Shown in pieces: positions 60,413 to 64,000 of a stretch of DNA of 64,000 nt. Positions within the stretch are counted from its first letter, which is position 1; every line of letters starts with the position of its first letter. This DNA is from Struthio camelus (Eukaryota > Chordata > Aves > Struthioniformes > Struthionidae). Position numbers and translations under genes: made by a program. Under the pieces are notes generated by a model. The model saw only the letters and a list, made by a program, of their open reading frames with translations. It was not told the origin of the DNA and searched no databases. The DNA is taken from contig NC_090982.1 in assembly GCF_040807025.1 (NCBI RefSeq), positions 76,859,931-76,923,930 of the forward strand. Direction: 5' to 3'.

Positions 60413-62160
60413 CTAGACTTACTGTCGCTGATTGTTTATACTGCTCTTGTGTCTATTCATTTCCAGAGAAGTCTTGTTTTAAAGTATTTTGCCTTTCTGG
60501 GCATTTGGAACAAACATGCATGTAGTTAGTGAGGTGACAGTCTGATTTAGTTTCCCAGTTACTTGAAAATAAACGGTACCTCTTAAAGAATCATGAAACA
60601 TTTGAAGAGGCAAAACACAACTCTTAAAAATGGCAAAACACTGAAATTTGCTTTAACAGTTTGGATTCACTGATACATTCCTTTTATCCCTCTTAAACTT
60701 CTTGGCTTGCTTAAGAGATTCCTGTCCAGATTGTCTTTAACAAATTCATCCTACAGATGGGTTGCACAATTAAAACCAAACTTATTTTTCTTTCTAAGGC
60801 TTTCGGCGTTATTCTCAAATTCTGAGTTGGTTGTTGTTTTCTAATCTTAATTATCGTGTCATTTTGAGTGCTTGGAGGGGCTTTAAAAATAATTGGAGTT
60901 GGGATCGTGCCTAAAGCAGCATCTGGATTCCTGGAGGATGAGGGAAGCATTGAATCAAATAGCTGGCAAATTTGCTGGATAAAGGAAGGCCAGCAGAGTG
61001 CTCCCAACCTGTGCCGATAATAACTGGAACAATTGGCTACTACGGCAGAATCGCTCAACCTTGTGGTTTTATCAGGAATCTTGTGTCCGAGGCTTTGCTT
61101 AGCACCCAAGCTGCTGATATCAGATTGTCCTGTGAAAAACCTCTGTGGGATTTTTTTTATTTTTTCAGTTAGTTTTTAGCTGTTGCCTGCAGAGAGCATT
61201 GAGAAGGTGAACCCAAAAGCCGAAATCCTCAAGAGAAGCAAAGAATCCCCTTAGTTTTATTCCATATAGCTCATCGCTTGTTGCAATAGGACTGATTGCT
61301 GTTAGGATTTTTCTTTTGACTGGTCAATTGTGGGGCTAATTCAGCACTCACTGAAATGGAGGAGGGATGTTTTCGTTGGCTGCACCAATCTTGGATGCTC
61401 TGGTGCACTTGTCCATATTGTGGGATATGTTTGAAAAAGAGTTGTGGTGGGAATCAAGTAGTTTTGGGGCAGACTGATCCATCAGAGCTCAGTGCTAGGT
61501 CCAAGGAGGAGCTGAAGAGCTGAAGCAGCCCATGGAAGAACTGCAGGGAAGGAGGTCAGGCTGCGTGGCTTTGCGTAGCCGCTGGGGACCGATACTGAAC
61601 AGCATCCCAACACCTTCAGCAGGCTCCCTCCCAGCTGGCAAGTCCAGAGGGAGGGATTTTTTATTTTATTATTTTTATTTGACTGACATTTGGGGATCAG
61701 GCTCCTTTTGGGGGCTGGAGCGCTCCTGCACATGCTAGCGCTCGTAGTCAGAGCAGCGGGGGCGGTTTCACGCTGCATGTTGGTGAGGGTGTGAACAAGC
61801 CCCTCTGATCCTGGGTAAATGAGCAAACTTCAAACTGCACGAAGAGGTGCAAGCTCTGCCTGGCGCTCACCGCTCCCCTGAGCCTCACCAGAGCTGCTGG
61901 ATTGTGCCAGCCAGGGTGGTAGCACAGCCCTGGATGCCAGCTCCCAGGATAAGTCCTGAAAAGAGAAGGCACTGTATAGCCCATAAACACTTCTCTGTCC
62001 CTACAGCGTCAGGGTCCAAAATGAACTGTGAATGGAAACCATTTCCCTCTCTTCTTGGACTGCGCAGCATCTTCGGGGTGGCACTGAGAACTAGGTCAGA
62101 GAACAGATCTTGATTTTTTTTAAGTTTTTTTTTTGTTTTTAACAAAAGCTTTTGTTTTGC
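60413..62160 (+). other. CCBE1: CCBE1 intron 2, no gene recognised
   Basis: Moderately GC-rich around 61,500-61,950, with overlapping short frames on both strands and no domain. It ends in a T-rich stretch from about 62,113. Confidence 0.5.
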
Positions 62161-62179
62161 TTTTTTTTTTTTTTTTTTT
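62161..62179 (+). repeat. Poly-T run (19)
   Basis: Nineteen T after further T-rich sequence. On the minus strand it would read as a poly-A tail, but no retroposed body is recognisable on that side. Confidence 0.85.
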
Positions 62180-62712
62180 AAAGCCAAACCAGATCCCTAG
62201 TATGGCTAATGGAGTGCCCTGGGTCTGTGCTGGGAGAACTACTGCAGCGAATGCAGGGGATCACCTGGGCAGGGCTGCCCAAGCATCAGCTTAAACTGCA
62301 CCCATATGGTTTTCATTGCTGCTATTTACTCACAGAATCATATGTTTGTGCCTTCAAAAAGTATTACTAATTTTGATTTTTCTAAGCGTGTTCAGAAGCA
62401 AACGTGTACTTCACAACCTCATCTGCAGGTGCAACGTTTGCTTGCGAGCAACCAGAGCATTGCAGTGGGCACACCAAAAGTTGCTGGCTATAGCAGAGTC
62501 TCTGAGTGCTGTGACTTTTCTCCTGAACGATGGACGCATTGCCATTTCCACTCTCCATACCCTACTCCTGAGGTGAACAGAGTGAGACAACTAAAATTCA
62601 CTCCAATTATTAGCATAAACACAAACATTATCTTTGTGGAAGCAAAGCAACTAGAACATCTCATTACAGGAGCTTCCAAGGTTAATTCTACACTTTTAAA
62701 TAGGATGGGTAT
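62180..62712 (+). other. CCBE1: CCBE1 intron 2, open frame without support
   Basis: An ATG-started frame runs from 62,306 to 62,821 (171 codons) and extends through the CA-rich repeat below, which it reads as alternating His/Thr/Ala. No domain or splice evidence, so it is treated as chance. Confidence 0.45.
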
Positions 62713-62761
62713 GTACATATGTACACACACACGCGCCCACGCACACACACATATATGTGTA
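62713..62761 (+). repeat. Alternating purine-pyrimidine (CA/TG) tract
   Basis: GTACATATGTACACACACAC then GCGCCCACGCACACACACATATATGTGTA, nearly perfect purine-pyrimidine alternation for about 49 bp. Z-DNA prone. Confidence 0.85.
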
Positions 62762-64000
62762 TTTATACTCTGTAGTGCACATTATATGTTAGTTCCAGAA
62801 GGCATTCAGGAAGTTGGATGAACTTTCTGCTCTTTGTGTCACTTAATACCAAGAATTATTCTTCCTCATCCCCAAATAGCAGAAACGTTAGCCTGTTTAA
62901 CTTCAAACTTCCGATTTTCATGCAAAAGTTGAATCCGAAGTACTTCTCAAACTTAAAATAATTAGTATCTAAAAAAGTGAAGGAAAACAGCTCATGTCCA
63001 ACAAGGTTTATTTGTAAAGAGTTAAAAGGGGAAAAAGAAGGAACAATGTAGTTCTTGTGACCTGAGCCTTTGGCACCAACCCAAACCCGTTTGCCTGCTG
63101 CGTCCGTCCATTATACATTTTGTCAAATCTCTCGCATAATCCCAGTGTCTCTGGTCTTAATCTTAAAAAAATAGGCCTTTGTTTTGTGCTTGACTCTAGA
63201 GGATAAAGAATACAAGACTGTCTACAGTGTTGTCAGACCTGGGTGGGCATTTTGGAGCGCCGTATACATTTTTCTATTGTGTTGGGGCCTTTCCCTCTGT
63301 GTGTGCAAGTCTGCTGGGTGTCCATTGTTTGTGTCATCCTCTGGTGTTATCTTCAAATTCCTCCTCTCCTCCGAGGGAGTAGATTTCTCCGCAACAACTT
63401 TATTTTTTTCTGGGCTAAGAAAAGCAGTCTTCGCCGGGCCACTGGGACGCAATGCAGCGCTGCTCAGGGGCTGCCAGAGGGCGAGCGCTCCTGCGACGAC
63501 GAAGCCGATATTAAGCTTTCAGAGAAATAATAGGAAAATTGCAATATCTCAGGAGGGAGGGAGACCCTGGGGCCGTTCTGTTAAGGACTGACCTTGCACA
63601 CTGGCCTGCACAATCGAGAACTGAGTGTCCTGATAGACGGAAGTCTGCAGCTTCCGTTTCCACTGAGATTTTAGCCTATACTTTACAGGTTTCATTCTTC
63701 TCATTTGTAAATGAGCACTTCGGTTGCAATAGCCACAGAAGACTTTATGTGCAGCTGTTGATTGCTTTTTTTTTGATGTAATTTGTGACGACGAGTTCCA
63801 GTCTCTGTCTTTGCATCTCTTGGGAGAGCAAGGCACACTCAGCTGTCAAAATATCAAATTCTAGTGAGGAGGGAAGAAAGGGCAATGCTTAGTTTGGGAT
63901 TTTCCTGAACTACTCCGTCACCGATCCCCTCCACTTTATCTCACAGTTGGACAGAGCCTCCCCATGCTCCCTGTGGTCTCGCAAAAAATGTAAGACCTTA
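62762..64000 (+). other. CCBE1: CCBE1 intron 2, right end of window
   Basis: No exon recognised. A small CpG-rich patch spans about 63,405-63,510, with a possible CTCF core inside it. The intron continues past the window. Confidence 0.5.
63471..63485 (+). promoter_or_regulatory. Possible CTCF core motif in a CpG-rich patch
   Basis: CTGCCAGAGGGCGAG matches CCASYAGRGGGCRS in the AGRGGGC core and most flanking positions (about 12 of 14). It lies in a short CpG-rich patch. Motif-only evidence. Confidence 0.25.

Noticed and set aside
1..64000. CRISPR arrays, bacterial operons, insertion sequences or retroviral genes
   Set aside because: No regularly spaced direct repeats and no long coding frames. 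No retroviral motif was recognised. Splice signals and CpG structure indicate a vertebrate nuclear locus.

Overview
This window reads as vertebrate nuclear DNA, most likely from a bird. It has one recognisable protein-coding gene start, split by canonical GT-AG introns. A CpG island covers that gene's first exons. The rest is AT-leaning non-coding sequence with microsatellites and homopolymer tracts. The only interspersed repeats I recognise are old and decayed: CR1/L3-type LINE pieces, MIR-like SINEs and short palindromic elements of the kind shared by amniotes. Low repeat density with CR1 and MIR relics, and no mammal-type Alu, B1 or L1, favours a bird over a mammal. A turtle or crocodile cannot be excluded from sequence alone. 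There are no bacterial operons, CRISPR arrays, rRNA genes or functional tRNA genes, and I recognise no retroviral sequence.

Layout. Positions 1 to about 26,255 are the upstream flank, with no gene I can support. In it are three MITE-like or ancient repeat relics (1,953; 14,525; 20,742), a LINE/SINE-type 3' relic (23,660), a MIR (25,655), a long TA/CA microsatellite containing a near-perfect 50 bp palindrome (17,538-17,587), and two CpG-dense patches far from any recognised gene (8,981-9,213 and 12,541-12,730). Positions 26,256-27,235 are a strong CpG island holding the first two coding exons of CCBE1 (collagen and calcium-binding EGF domain protein 1) on the + strand, separated by a 126 bp intron. 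From 26,964 to the end of the window is the 5' part of CCBE1 intron 2. I did not find a convincing exon 3, so this intron exceeds 37 kb. It carries MIR relics (38,915; 55,462), two CR1/L3 reverse-transcriptase fragments in opposite orientations (41,940 minus; 43,570 plus), a CR1-like 3' end (60,240 plus), further palindromic relics (41,190; 41,713; 53,366) and microsatellites.

Biology. CCBE1 is a secreted extracellular-matrix protein that promotes ADAMTS3-dependent maturation of VEGF-C and is needed for lymphatic vessel growth. The two exons here encode about 58 residues: the signal peptide and the start of the N-terminal cysteine-containing segment. The EGF and collagen parts lie outside the window to the right. 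In the human locus the gene upstream of CCBE1, divergently transcribed, is PMAIP1 with MC4R beyond. If synteny holds, the left flank is the CCBE1-PMAIP1 intergenic region.

Most notable observations: five identical CACATCTG octamers within 179 bp just upstream of the CCBE1 start; a first intron that is a multiple of three and stop-free, so its retention keeps the frame; an in-frame upstream ATG that could add 87 residues before the signal peptide; a duplicated CACGCGTG-containing block just after exon 2; and distal CpG-dense patches that could be unannotated promoters. I found no evidence of a novel multi-gene system.
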